Assembly (NCBI RefSeq): GCF_000380485.1
Contig: NZ_AQYG01000050.1
Span: 186,001 to 250,000, forward strand
Source of the DNA: Jongsikchunia kroppenstedtii DSM 45133
Lineage (GTDB): Bacteria > Actinomycetota > Actinomycetes > Mycobacteriales > Mycobacteriaceae
DNA length: 64,000 nt
Direction: 5' to 3'
Part shown: positions 33,139 through 41,856 of the stretch, piece after piece
How positions within the stretch are numbered: the first letter of the stretch is position 1
Layout: each line of letters begins with the position of its first letter
Notes under the pieces: generated by a model
Seen by the model: only the letters and a program-made list of their open reading frames with translations
Database searches by the model: none
Told to the model about the DNA's origin: nothing
Made by a program: the position numbers and the translations under genes

Positions 33139-34289
33139 GAAGTACTCGACCAAGGCTGGTCTGCGCTACCGCGTTCGGTATCGGATGCCTGATCATCGGC
33201 AGACCGACAAGCGCGGCTTCAAGACCAAGCGCGATGCCGAGGCGTTCGCGAACACGGTCGAGGTCGAGAAGATGTCCGGCACATACGTGGCACCGAAGCT
33301 CGGCCTGATCACCGTCGGCGAACTGGCGCCGGAATGGTTGGCGCGCAAAGAGTCCGATCTCAAGCCATCGGCATACCGGCCACTCGAAACCGCGTGGGAC
33401 AAGCACGTGCAGCCCCGCTGGGGAAACAAGCGGATCGCTGATATCGACCTCGATCAGGTAGAGCGCTGGATCGCGGACATGGGCCGCACGATCACCGAGC
33501 CAGACGGCACGGTGAGCAAGAAGGGCTCGGGCGCGACGGTCGTGCTGCGGGCGTACGGGGTGCTGGCCGGCATTCTCGACTCCGCGGTGAAGGCTCGTCG
33601 GCTGGCCGCGAACCCGGCTCGGACACCGGAGAATCTGCCGCGTAAGAAACGCAAGCCGCGGACCTACCTCACGCACGAGCAAGTCGGCCAGCTCGCCGAC
33701 GAGGCAGGCCAGCGCCGCGTCCTGGTCCTCCTGCTCGCCTACACAGGCATCCGGTGGGGTGAGGCGATCGGTCTGCGGGTCAAACACCTCGATCTGCCGC
33801 GCAAGCGTCTGACGGTCACCGAGAACGCGGTCCAGGTCGGCCAGAAGGTTCACGTCGGCACGCCCAAGAGCCACGAGTCCCGCTCGGTGCCTATCCCCGA
33901 GTTCGTCGTGTTCGAGCTGGCGGCCCAGTGCGCCGGCAAGGGGCGCGACGATCTCGTGTTCGACAACGGCAGCGGCGGTCATCTGCTGCGGCCCACCGGG
34001 CACACCACGTGGTTCGCTATGGCCTTGAAACGCTCCGGGGTACCTCGGGTCACCGATCCACGATTTGCGGCACACAGCGGCGTCTCTGGCCGTCTCAGCG
34101 GGCGTGAACGTGAAGGCTCTGCAACGGATGCTCGGACATGCCTCCGCGGCAATGACATTGGATACCTACGCGGACCTGTTCGACGACGATCTCGATGCTG
34201 TGGGCGTCGCGCTCAATAAGGCTGCGTCAGCGGCCAACGTGGGCAAAATGTGGGCAGAGAGTGGTCAGCGGACTTCCAATACCAACTAG
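33125..34289 (+). pseudogene. int: Tyrosine integrase, frameshifted near 34,055
   Basis: A site-specific recombinase for integration into tRNA-Ser. The first frame (33,125-34,219) has the arm-binding N-terminus, SAM-like core and first catalytic Arg in YTGIRWGEA (Arg210). After about residue 310 it loses family character. The remaining catalytic boxes, LRHTAASLAVSAGV, LQRMLGHA and the Tyr in TLDTYADLF, are in the next frame (to 34,289). Removing one G near 34,055 restores VTIHDLRHT. So the gene is inactivated by a one-base insertion, or the read has an error, or a frameshift is used. Confidence 0.85.
34240..34260 (+). repeat. Right arm-type repeat (TGGGCA direct repeats)
   Basis: GTGGGCAAAATGTGGGCAGA shared with the left end (around 25,533). 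It overlaps the 3' coding part of the integrase, about 65 bases before attR. A probable integrase arm-binding site. Confidence 0.55.
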
Positions 34290-34325
34290 AAACGCCCCTC
34301 ACCTGCACCAGCAGGGAGGGGCGTC

Positions 34326-34351
34326 TGGCGGAAACGGAGGGATTTGAACCC
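34326..34351. repeat. attR core (26-bp direct repeat)
   Basis: The partner of attL at 25,416-25,441. It covers the 3' end of the intact tRNA-Ser(TGA), so integration restored the host tRNA. Confidence 0.92.
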
Positions 34352-34413
34352 CCGGTGGTTTTACCCACGCTCGCTTTCAAGGCGAGTGCATTCGGCCGCT
34401 CTGCCACGTTTCC
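34326..34413 (-). tRNA. tRNA-Ser(TGA)
   Basis: Class II tRNA. The acceptor GGAAACG pairs with CGTTTCC, the anticodon stem CTCGC/GCGAG encloses loop CTTGAAA (anticodon TGA), followed by a long variable arm and T-arm GGTTCAAATCC. CCA is encoded at 34,326-34,328. Its 3' end is the attachment site of the prophage-like element. Confidence 0.95.
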
Positions 34414-34437
34414 AGTGACAGTGAGGATACTGGACCC

Positions 34438-35400
34438 ATGCGCGCGATCACGGTGGCCCAGCCCGGCGGACCCGAGAACCTGCGGGTGGAGGAACGCCCG
34501 ACCCCCTCGGCCGGACCCGGCGAGGTCCTCATCAAGGTCGTCGCGGCCGGCCTCAACCGGGCCGATGTCATGCAGCGCATGGGCTTCTATCCGCCGCCGC
34601 CCGGCGCCAGCGACATTCTGGGCCTGGAGGTCTCCGGGATCGTGCAGCACGTCGCCGACGATGTGACCGGCTTCGCGGCGGGCGATCTGGTCTGCGCGCT
34701 GCTGACCGGCGGCGGCTATGCGGAGTACGTGAATGTGCCGGCGGTCCAGGTTCTTCCGGTGCCCGCCGGAGTGGCGATCACCGAGGCGGCCGGGCTCCCC
34801 GAGGTGTCGGCGACCGTGCTGTCGAACCTGATGATGACCGCCCACCTGTCGCCGGGCGAGACCGTCCTGATCCACGGCGGCTCCAGCGGAATCGGCACGC
34901 ACGCAATTCAATTCGCCAAGGCCCTCGGCGCCACGGTCGCCGTCACCGCCGGTTCGGACGCGAAGCTCGATCTGTGCGGCGAACTGGGCGCCGACATCCT
35001 GATCAACTACCGGACCCAGGAGTTCGGAGAGGTTCTCAAGGACCGGGTCGACGTGATCCTCGACATCATCGGGGCGAAGTACCTGTCGCACAACATCTCT
35101 GCCCTGGCCGTCGACGGTCGTCTGGTGACGATCGGCCTGCAGGGCGGCGTCGTCGCCGAGATCAACATCAACGACCTGCTGCGCAAACGCGGCACCTTCG
35201 CCGCGACCAATCTGCGGGGCCGGCCACTGGACCAGAAGGCGTCGATCATCAGCCGAGTGCGCGAGGTGACGTGGCCGCTGATCGAGTCCGGCGCCATCAA
35301 ACCGATTGTCGGACAGGCATTCCCACTGGAAGATGCCGCCGAGGCCCATCGATTCCTGGAGTCGGCCGATTCCAGCGGCAAGGTCCTGCTGACGATCTGA
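34438..35400 (+). CDS. NADPH:quinone oxidoreductase, zinc-less MDR family
   Basis: A 320-aa medium-chain dehydrogenase/reductase of the quinone oxidoreductase group (Rv3777-type). The N-terminal GroES-like domain contains GLNRADVMQRMGFYPPPPGA and LGLEVSG; the nucleotide domain has VLIHGGSSGIGTHAIQFAK. There are no zinc-ligand Cys, which excludes classic alcohol dehydrogenases. It starts 24 bases beyond tRNA-Ser. A C-terminal AEAHRFLESADSSGKVLL completes the family. Confidence 0.9.
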   Translation: MRAITVAQPGGPENLRVEERPTPSAGPGEVLIKVVAAGLNRADVMQRMGFYPPPPGASDILGLEVSGIVQHVADDVTGFAAGDLVCALLTGGGYAEYVNVPAVQVLPVPAGVAITEAAGLPEVSATVLSNLMMTAHLSPGETVLIHGGSSGIGTHAIQFAKALGATVAVTAGSDAKLDLCGELGADILINYRTQEFGEVLKDRVDVILDIIGAKYLSHNISALAVDGRLVTIGLQGGVVAEININDLLRKRGTFAATNLRGRPLDQKASIISRVREVTWPLIESGAIKPIVGQAFPLEDAAEAHRFLESADSSGKVLLTI

Positions 35401-35409
35401 TCGGCAGCG

Positions 35410-36606
35410 TCAGCCGAGCGAACCCAACGCGCGGACCAATTGGTCGACCTCATACGGCGTCGAGTACGGCCCCAGCCCGATCGTCACGGCGCCGCCGACG
35501 TCGTGCACCCCGAGCCCGCTCAACAGCCGCGACGGAATGTCGGCAAGCGCACAGATCCCGTTGTCGGCCAACCGCCGGACCACCTTGTCACCCGGAATGT
35601 CGGCGACCGTGAAACTGACCGTCGGCACCCGCACCGGCGCCCGGCCGATGACCCGCACCGAGTTCAGCTGCTCCAGTGAGTTGATCAGGTAGTACAGCAG
35701 TCGCTGCTCGTAGTCGGCCATCGCGTCGATCGACTGCACCAGCCGCTCCCGACGCGTACCGGCCGCGGCCTCGTCCAAGCCGGCCAGGTACTCCACCGAA
35801 GCGACGACGCCCGCCAACATCGCATGCTGATGGGTCTCCACCTCGAGGCGCTCCGGCCCGCGAGCCGTCGGGTCCAGCGACATCGGCCGCAACCGCTCGA
35901 TCAGGCCCGGGTCCTTGAACGCCATCGCGGCCGCCCGCGGACCGCCCCAGCGCTCCGCCGACACGACGACCACGTCGGCATGCAGGTCTTCGATGTCGAG
36001 CCCGACGTACGGCGCCGCACTGGTCGCATCGAGCACCAGCAGCCCGCCGACCGAATGCACCGCGTCGGCGGCGGCCTTCACGTCGATCATGGTGCCGATC
36101 ACCGACGATGCCAGTGTCACCGCGAGCACGCTGGTCGCCGGAGTGACCAGCTGCGCGAACTGCCATGCGGGCAGCTGCCCGTCCTCGATGTCGACCTCGA
36201 CCCACTTCACCGACGCCCCGTACAGGTCGGCGGTGCGAATCCACGGCGCAATGTTGGCCTCGTCATCCAGCCGGCTGACGATCACCTCGCGACCGAGCCC
36301 GAGCCGCCGACCCATCGCCTCGGCGAGGACACCCAGCAGCTCGCCGCGCGATCCGCCCAGAACCACGCCCCGGGGATCGCTGCCGAGCAGGTCGCCGATC
36401 GCCGCCCGCGCCGCCTGGACGATCTTGGCCGTCTGCTGCGCCGCCGGATACACGCCGCCGGGCGAGGACACCAGCCCGCGGAAAGCCTTGGACACCGTGG
36501 TGGCCACCGAGTCCGGAATCTGCATTCCGGCCTGCGGTTCCAGGTGGATCCAGCCGTCACCGAGGGACGGGAACAAGCCCCGAACCCGAGCGACGTCATA
36601 AGCCAT
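35410..36606 (-). CDS. Cysteine desulfurase-like PLP-fold protein lacking the catalytic lysine
   Basis: A 398-aa class V aminotransferase-fold protein like Rv3778c. It keeps the fold (MAYDVARVRGLFPSLGDGWIHLE, VIVSRLDDEANIAPW, LLVLDATSAAPYVGLDIED). But where SufS/NifS enzymes have the PLP-binding S-x-H-K, it reads VVSAERWGGP, with Arg instead of Lys. It therefore probably cannot form the internal aldimine. The start is the ATG at 36,606. It is divergent from bpa. A structural or regulatory role is more likely than desulfuration. Confidence 0.85.
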   Translation of the reverse strand: MAYDVARVRGLFPSLGDGWIHLEPQAGMQIPDSVATTVSKAFRGLVSSPGGVYPAAQQTAKIVQAARAAIGDLLGSDPRGVVLGGSRGELLGVLAEAMGRRLGLGREVIVSRLDDEANIAPWIRTADLYGASVKWVEVDIEDGQLPAWQFAQLVTPATSVLAVTLASSVIGTMIDVKAAADAVHSVGGLLVLDATSAAPYVGLDIEDLHADVVVVSAERWGGPRAAAMAFKDPGLIERLRPMSLDPTARGPERLEVETHQHAMLAGVVASVEYLAGLDEAAAGTRRERLVQSIDAMADYEQRLLYYLINSLEQLNSVRVIGRAPVRVPTVSFTVADIPGDKVVRRLADNGICALADIPSRLLSGLGVHDVGGAVTIGLGPYSTPYEVDQLVRALGSLG

Positions 36607-36673
36607 GGCTGTCAGAATAGCCGGTGACCTGTGACCCCCCGCACGTGTCCGGTACGCCGCTAGGCTGTGCACC

Positions 36674-37213
36674 ATGGCTTCTGGAGCATTCGGTGGACCG
36701 CCGTCGGGCGGGCAGGCAAATTCCGGTGACGAGCAGGTCATTCTGATCGGGCCGGACGACGACTCCGCGGGGAGCGGCGGCGGCTCCAGCGTCACCGACA
36801 TGGTCGAGCAGCCGGCGAAGGTGATGCGGATCGGCACGATGATCAAGCAGCTCCTCGAGGAGGTTCGCGCCGCTCCTCTCGATGACGCCAGCCGCAGCCG
36901 GCTCAAAGAGATCCACCAGTCGTCGATCCGCGAGCTCGAGGACGGCCTGGCACCCGAGCTGCGTGAGGAGCTCGAACGTCTCGCGCTGCCGTTCACCGAC
37001 GATTCGACCCCGTCCGACGCGGAGCTCCGGATCGCCCAGGCGCAGCTGGTCGGCTGGCTGGAAGGCCTGTTCCACGGCATTCAGACGGCGCTGTTCGCCC
37101 AGCAGATGTCGGCCCGCGCCCAGCTCGAGCAGATGCGCCAGGGCCAGCTCCCGCCGTCGGGCCATGCGCCCGGCCACGGTCCGGGCGGCCCCGGCACCGG
37201 CCAGTACCTGTGA
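36674..37213 (+). CDS. bpa: Bacterial proteasome activator Bpa/PafE
   Basis: A 179-aa protein that forms a dodecameric ring capping the actinobacterial 20S proteasome and feeds unfolded or Pup-independent substrates without ATP. A disordered Gly/Asp-rich N-terminus is followed by a four-helix region (residues about 40-145) and a flexible tail ending GQYL (176-179), the Bpa docking motif. It is the Rv3780 equivalent. The start is ATG at 36,674. Confidence 0.93.
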   Translation: MASGAFGGPPSGGQANSGDEQVILIGPDDDSAGSGGGSSVTDMVEQPAKVMRIGTMIKQLLEEVRAAPLDDASRSRLKEIHQSSIRELEDGLAPELREELERLALPFTDDSTPSDAELRIAQAQLVGWLEGLFHGIQTALFAQQMSARAQLEQMRQGQLPPSGHAPGHGPGGPGTGQYL

Positions 37214-37279
37214 CCAGCGGCACCTGGCCGCTCGCCTGAGCAGGCACCCCGTTACAAACGCCCGGTAGTCTGCTCTCTC

Positions 37280-38149
37280 GTGTCCGTCACCGATCTCACC
37301 GACCAGCCAAGTGGCCCGCCGCCACCGGCGGTCACCGATTCACGCAGCTACCGCCGCGCCTGGGGGGATCTGGTCGCCGGATACCGCAATCACGAGCTGT
37401 GGCTGCACCTCGGCTGGCAGGACATCAAGCAGCGCTACCGCCGATCCCTGCTCGGTCCGCTGTGGATCACGCTGGCAACCGCGGTCACCTCGGTCGCCAT
37501 GGGACTGCTCTACTCCGAGCTGTTCCACATGGATCTCAAGACGTTCCTGCCGCACCTGCTCCTCGGCTTCATCTTCTGGAACTTCCTCGCGGACGGCATC
37601 AAAGAAGGCGCCGACGTCTTCGCGAGCAATGACGGTCTGCTCAAGCAGATCCCGGCGCCGCTGTCGGTGCACGTCTACCGTCTGGTCTGGCGGCAGTCGA
37701 TCATCCTGCTGCACAACGTGCCGATCTACATCGCGATCCTGATCATCTACCCCCAGCCGATCAACTGGACCATGATCCTGGTGTTCCCGGGCATGTTCCT
37801 GCTCGCGATGAACGTCGCCTGGATGACCGTGGTGTTCGGCATCCTGTCGACCCGCTTCCGCGACATCAGCCAGCTGCTGAACACGCTGGTGCAGCTGGTG
37901 TTCTTCATGACGCCGATCATCTGGACCACCGATTCGCTGAAGAAGAACGGCAACGGCAACTCGGCGCGCGTGAAGCTGGTCGAGCTCAACCCCGCGCTGC
38001 ACTACCTGGATGTCACCCGCGGCCCGCTGATGGGCCAGTCGATCGCCTTCTATCACTGGGCGATCGTGATCGGCTGCACCGCAGTCGGTTGCGCGGCCGC
38101 CATGTTCATCCTCCGCAACTACCGGGCCCGCGTGGCCTACTGGGTGTGA
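37280..38149 (+). CDS. wzm: Galactan ABC exporter permease Wzm
   Basis: A 289-aa ABC-2 permease (Rv3783/RfbD-like) with six membrane segments and the family features YRNHELWLHLGWQDIKQRYRRSLLGPLW and LVQLVFFMTPIIW. With Wzt it flips lipid-linked galactan across the membrane for arabinogalactan synthesis. GTG start at 37,280. It is 6 bases upstream of wzt. In M. tuberculosis the permease follows glfT1; here it precedes wzt. Confidence 0.92.
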   Translation: MSVTDLTDQPSGPPPPAVTDSRSYRRAWGDLVAGYRNHELWLHLGWQDIKQRYRRSLLGPLWITLATAVTSVAMGLLYSELFHMDLKTFLPHLLLGFIFWNFLADGIKEGADVFASNDGLLKQIPAPLSVHVYRLVWRQSIILLHNVPIYIAILIIYPQPINWTMILVFPGMFLLAMNVAWMTVVFGILSTRFRDISQLLNTLVQLVFFMTPIIWTTDSLKKNGNGNSARVKLVELNPALHYLDVTRGPLMGQSIAFYHWAIVIGCTAVGCAAAMFILRNYRARVAYWV

Positions 38150-38155
38150 TCCGCA

Positions 38156-38998
38156 ATGTCTGACGTTCGAGTAGACGCCTGGGATGCCGGGGTCGACTTC
38201 CCCATCTTCGACGCCAAGACCCGGTCGCTGAAGAAGGCCGTCCTCGGCAAGGCCGGCGGCACCATCGGCGCGAACGACTCGAATGTCGTTGTGGTCGAGG
38301 CCCTCAAGAACATCAACCTGCATCTGGAGCACGGCGACCGCGTCGGACTGGTCGGCCACAACGGCGCCGGCAAGTCGACCCTGCTGCGACTGCTGTCCGG
38401 GATCTACGAGCCCACCCGCGGCGCCTGCAAGATCAACGGTCGCGTCGCCCCGGTCTTCGATCTCGGCGTCGGCATGGACCCGGAGATCTCCGGTTACGAG
38501 AACATCCTCATCCGCGGCATGTTCCTGGGCATGTCGCGGCGCGAGATGCTCAAGCGGGTCGACGAGATCGCCGAGTTCACCGAGCTGGGCGACTACCTGA
38601 AGATGCCGCTGCGCACCTACTCCACCGGCATGCGCGTCCGCGTCTCCCTGGGCGTGGTCACCAGCATCGATCCCGAGATCCTGATCCTCGACGAGGGCAT
38701 CGGCGCGGTCGACGCGGACTTCATGAAGAAGGCTCGAATCCGACTGCAGGATCTGGTGAAGCGCTCCGGCATCCTGGTCTTCGCCAGCCACTCCAACGAG
38801 TTCCTGGCGCAGCTGTGCGACCGGGCCCTGTGGATCGACCACGGTGCGATCAAGATGGACGGCGGCATCGAAGAGGTCGTGACGGCCTACGAGGGACCGG
38901 ACGCCGGCGCCCATGTCCACCGTATCCTCCAGGAGATCGCCGCGGAAGAGGGCGCCGAAAAGTCCGGCGCAACGGAGAAGTCCGGCGATGGCGCCTGA
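38156..38998 (+). CDS. wzt: Galactan ABC exporter ATPase Wzt
   Basis: A 280-aa nucleotide-binding subunit (Rv3781-like). Walker A GHNGAGKST is at residues 67-75, the signature region is YSTGMRVRVSL near 155-165, Walker B ILILDE at 175-180 and the switch His in SHSNEF. There is no C-terminal carbohydrate-binding domain. Its end overlaps the glfT1 start by 11 bases. Confidence 0.92.
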   Translation: MSDVRVDAWDAGVDFPIFDAKTRSLKKAVLGKAGGTIGANDSNVVVVEALKNINLHLEHGDRVGLVGHNGAGKSTLLRLLSGIYEPTRGACKINGRVAPVFDLGVGMDPEISGYENILIRGMFLGMSRREMLKRVDEIAEFTELGDYLKMPLRTYSTGMRVRVSLGVVTSIDPEILILDEGIGAVDADFMKKARIRLQDLVKRSGILVFASHSNEFLAQLCDRALWIDHGAIKMDGGIEEVVTAYEGPDAGAHVHRILQEIAAEEGAEKSGATEKSGDGA

Positions 38999-39890
38999 AT
39001 CTCGGGTCATCGCGGTCGTCGTCACGCATCGACGCCTCGAGTTGCTGTCGCGGTCGTTGAAGGTCCTGTCGAACCAGTCGCGGCCGGTCGACGAGCTGAT
39101 CGTGGTGGACAACGGCAACGAGGCCGAGGTGGCCGAACTGGTTGCTGCGCAGCCGGTCCCGACCACCTACGTGCCGTCGCAGCACAACCTCGGCGGGGCC
39201 GGCGGATTCGCGCTGGGCATGCTGACCGCGCTCGCGCACGGTGCCGACTGGATCTGGTGCGCCGACGACGACGGCACCCCGGACGGCCCCGACGTACTGG
39301 CGACGCTGCTCGATTGCGCCGCGAACCATCAGCTCGACGAGGTCTCGCCGGTGGTCTGCAACATCAACGACCCCGACCTGCTCGCCTTCCCGCTGCGCCG
39401 CGGCGTCGTCTGGCGCCGCCGCCGCTCCGAACTGTTTGTCGACGGCGAGACCGAGACGCTGCTGCCGAATATCGCGTCACTGATGAACGGCGCCCTGTTC
39501 TCCGCGAAAGCCCTGGACACCGTGGGCGTTCCGGACCTTCGCCTCTTCGTCCGCGGCGACGAGGTCGAGATGCATCGGCGGCTGGTCCGGTCCGAATTGA
39601 AGTTCGGCACCTGCCTGACCACGGCCTACCTGCACCCGGACGGCTCGGACGAGTTCAAGCCGATCCTCGGCGGCCGGATGCACACCCAGTACCCGGACAA
39701 CGAAACCAAGCGGTTCTTCACCTACCGCAACCGCGGCTACCTGATGAATCAGCCCGGCATGCGCCGGCTGCTCCCCCAGGAGTACGCCCGGTTCGGCTGG
39801 TATTTTCTGGTGCAGCAACGGGATTGGTCGGGCTTCCGCGAATGGCTGAAGCTGCACAAGCGCGGCCGGGCCGAACACTTCAGCCGCTGA
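38988..39890 (+). CDS. glfT1: Galactofuranosyltransferase GlfT1
   Basis: A 300-aa GT2-fold enzyme that adds the first galactofuranose residues to the decaprenyl-PP-GlcNAc-Rha linker. It has VVVTHRRLELLSRSL, QHNLGGAGGFALGM and the metal-binding WCADDDGTPDG with Asp93-95. The ATG at 38,988 lies within the wzt 3' end, so translation is coupled. It ends 9 bases from the convergent glfT2, which continues the chain it begins. Confidence 0.92.
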   Translation: MAPESRVIAVVVTHRRLELLSRSLKVLSNQSRPVDELIVVDNGNEAEVAELVAAQPVPTTYVPSQHNLGGAGGFALGMLTALAHGADWIWCADDDGTPDGPDVLATLLDCAANHQLDEVSPVVCNINDPDLLAFPLRRGVVWRRRRSELFVDGETETLLPNIASLMNGALFSAKALDTVGVPDLRLFVRGDEVEMHRRLVRSELKFGTCLTTAYLHPDGSDEFKPILGGRMHTQYPDNETKRFFTYRNRGYLMNQPGMRRLLPQEYARFGWYFLVQQRDWSGFREWLKLHKRGRAEHFSR

Positions 39891-39899
39891 CGCAAGTCT

Positions 39900-41711
39900 C
39901 TAGCCGTCGAGCTGCCAGAGGCGGCGCCAGTTCTCGACGCTCGTCAGGCCAGGCAGCGCCTCGGTATAGACCTTCTTCATCTCGGGGGCCCGCCGCCGGA
40001 CCTCCTTGCGCACGGCCAGCAGCCGACGCGTCAGCTCCACCGCAGTATCCTTGTCTCGCTGGCGGATCCGCACCGAACCTTGCGAAGCGTCGGTCACCAC
40101 GACCCGATCGAACAGCGACACATGCCACCAGCGCGCGAAGTGCGCGGGCATGCTGACCGGCCGTCGCTGCACGCGACCCAGGTACTGATTGACCGCCCGC
40201 TTGGTGCGTACCCGGCCGAGCTTGGTCTCGTCCACCATCGTCGTCGGCACATCGATCCGCAGATTCGGGTCCTCCTGCGCGCCAATGACATCAGCCGGAC
40301 GCATGACGGTATCCGGGTACTTCGCGCGCAGCTCGCTGAGCTCGGCAAGCTTGGCCTGACCGCCGTCGTGCAGGCCGTCCGGACCGGCCAGGAAGTCTTC
40401 GACCGCCAGCAGCAACGTCGCCGCCAGTCCGTACTGCATGGCGACGATGTGCTCGAGGATGTTGCGGAATAGCTCGTTGCCGATCACCTTGCCGTCGAAC
40501 TGCCCGTAGATCGACGACACGATGAGTCCGTTGCGAATGCTGAAGTAGCGCGACCAGTGGTCGTAGTCCTTCAGATGGAAATCCGCATGCCACACACCGG
40601 CATTCGGCAGCGTCACGGTCGGGAAGCCCGACCGTCGGGCCCGGATGCCGTATTCGATGTCGTCCCACTGGAAGAACATCGGCAGCGATAGCCCCTGCTT
40701 ATGGACGGTCTCGGCCGGCAGCAGGCAGGTCCACCAGCCGTTCCAACCGGCGTCGAACCTAGCGTCCTGGTTCTCCTCCAGCATGCTCGGACCGTTCTTG
40801 GTGAACGCGCTCGGCACACCGGCCTTGATGGCGTCCAGCGCCTCCCACTCGCCGCCCATGTGCAATCGATAGGTCTCCGAGAGCAGCAGCATCTGCGCGC
40901 CGACCAGCACCGGCTGCGTCGTGAAGTTCGCGAATGCGTTCTGCCGCAACACCGATTCGGGTTCGCAGACGATGTCGTCGTCCATCACGATGACGTTGCT
41001 GCCGGTGTCGGCGCGCAGTACCTCGTAGATGCCCCGGGTGAATCCGCCGGCGCCGCCGAGGTTCAGCTGATTGAGATAGTGCAGCTTGTCGCCGACCAGC
41101 TTCTCGACCTCGGGGAAGCCCGCCGCATCGGCGACGCGCTGGTCGCCCTGGTCGACCACGTACACCGCGTCGATCCATTCCATCGCCACCGGATCGGACG
41201 CCAGCGCGGTCACGGTGGTGACGCAGTCATCGGGACGGTTGTGCGTGCAGATGACCACCGACGACGGCCGAATGGGTTCGGTGCGGTCGATCGACCAGCG
41301 CACGTTGTCGACCGACGCCGACTCGCCGCCGCATTCCAGCTCGAGCCAGATCGCGCCGCCGTCGAGGTAACGATCGATGGCGAGATCGGTCGTCAGCGTG
41401 CCGCTGCCCTCGACCGTCAGCACATCCAGCGGCCTGGGCCGACCGGAGATGTCCGACGCCTGCAGCTTGACGCGCAGCCGGCCGTTGCCGCCGCAGTTGT
41501 AGTCGAGTTCGAGCCGGACCTGCTTGACATCGGTGTAGCGCTGCCAGAACGCCGCCGCGAACCGGCCGAAGTAGGCATTGGTGCTGACAGTGACACCGGG
41601 CTCCAGATCGATGCCATCTCGTCGACGGCGGATCTGGCTTTCGGGGCCGACCGCGTACATCCGCTCGTCGATTCGTGGCAAAGGGCCGGTGAATGGGATT
41701 CGCTGAACCAT
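39900..41711 (-). CDS. glfT2: Galactofuranosyltransferase GlfT2
   Basis: A 603-aa processive GT2 enzyme (Rv3808c-type) that polymerises the galactan with alternating beta-1,5 and beta-1,6 links. An N-terminal beta-sandwich (residues about 20-145) is followed by the GT-A domain with SVVICTHNRPDD, LNLGGAGGFTRGIYE, the MDDDI metal site at 243-247 and FQWDDIEYGIRAR (WDD 349-351). A C-terminal helical domain completes the family architecture. Starts upstream (41,729 or 41,753) are possible. The acceptor is the product of GlfT1. Confidence 0.93.
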   Translation of the reverse strand: MVQRIPFTGPLPRIDERMYAVGPESQIRRRRDGIDLEPGVTVSTNAYFGRFAAAFWQRYTDVKQVRLELDYNCGGNGRLRVKLQASDISGRPRPLDVLTVEGSGTLTTDLAIDRYLDGGAIWLELECGGESASVDNVRWSIDRTEPIRPSSVVICTHNRPDDCVTTVTALASDPVAMEWIDAVYVVDQGDQRVADAAGFPEVEKLVGDKLHYLNQLNLGGAGGFTRGIYEVLRADTGSNVIVMDDDIVCEPESVLRQNAFANFTTQPVLVGAQMLLLSETYRLHMGGEWEALDAIKAGVPSAFTKNGPSMLEENQDARFDAGWNGWWTCLLPAETVHKQGLSLPMFFQWDDIEYGIRARRSGFPTVTLPNAGVWHADFHLKDYDHWSRYFSIRNGLIVSSIYGQFDGKVIGNELFRNILEHIVAMQYGLAATLLLAVEDFLAGPDGLHDGGQAKLAELSELRAKYPDTVMRPADVIGAQEDPNLRIDVPTTMVDETKLGRVRTKRAVNQYLGRVQRRPVSMPAHFARWWHVSLFDRVVVTDASQGSVRIRQRDKDTAVELTRRLLAVRKEVRRRAPEMKKVYTEALPGLTSVENWRRLWQLDG

Positions 41712-41856
41712 CGTCCACGTCACGCGGACAAACATTACCGACCGGACATACATGGTCGGTGTCCGACCAGCCGCAGGGCGGCGGTTCGCCGAAGCCGGAT
41801 GACGGTCGAACTAGAACGTGTTCTACTAATTGAGAGAAGTCCACCTAGGAGGTTCT

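Larger units (their letters stand above)
25416..34351. mobile_element. Minimal prophage-like / satellite element in tRNA-Ser(TGA)
   Basis: An 8.9-kb element bounded by a 26-bp direct repeat identical to the 3' end of tRNA-Ser(TGA). In order it carries a low-GC SppA/ClpP-like protease and a small gene, an HK97-type capsid gene, small unknowns, WhiB-like, RecA-like ATPase, DUF2742-like, DUF6011-like and tiny membrane genes, an unknown gene, a divergent excisionase/repressor switch and a frameshifted tyrosine integrase. No portal, terminase, tail or lysis gene is recognisable. The content and size resemble the mycobacterial phiRv1/phiRv2 prophage-like elements and phage satellites. Confidence 0.85.

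Noticed and set aside
34065-34289. A separate small DNA-binding gene after the integrase
   Set aside because: Its sequence is the C-terminal catalytic part of the integrase in a shifted frame, not an independent gene.
37340-39166. A 608-codon minus-strand frame antisense to wzm, wzt and glfT1
   Set aside because: The plus-strand genes are complete and recognised; this frame has only high-GC shadow composition.
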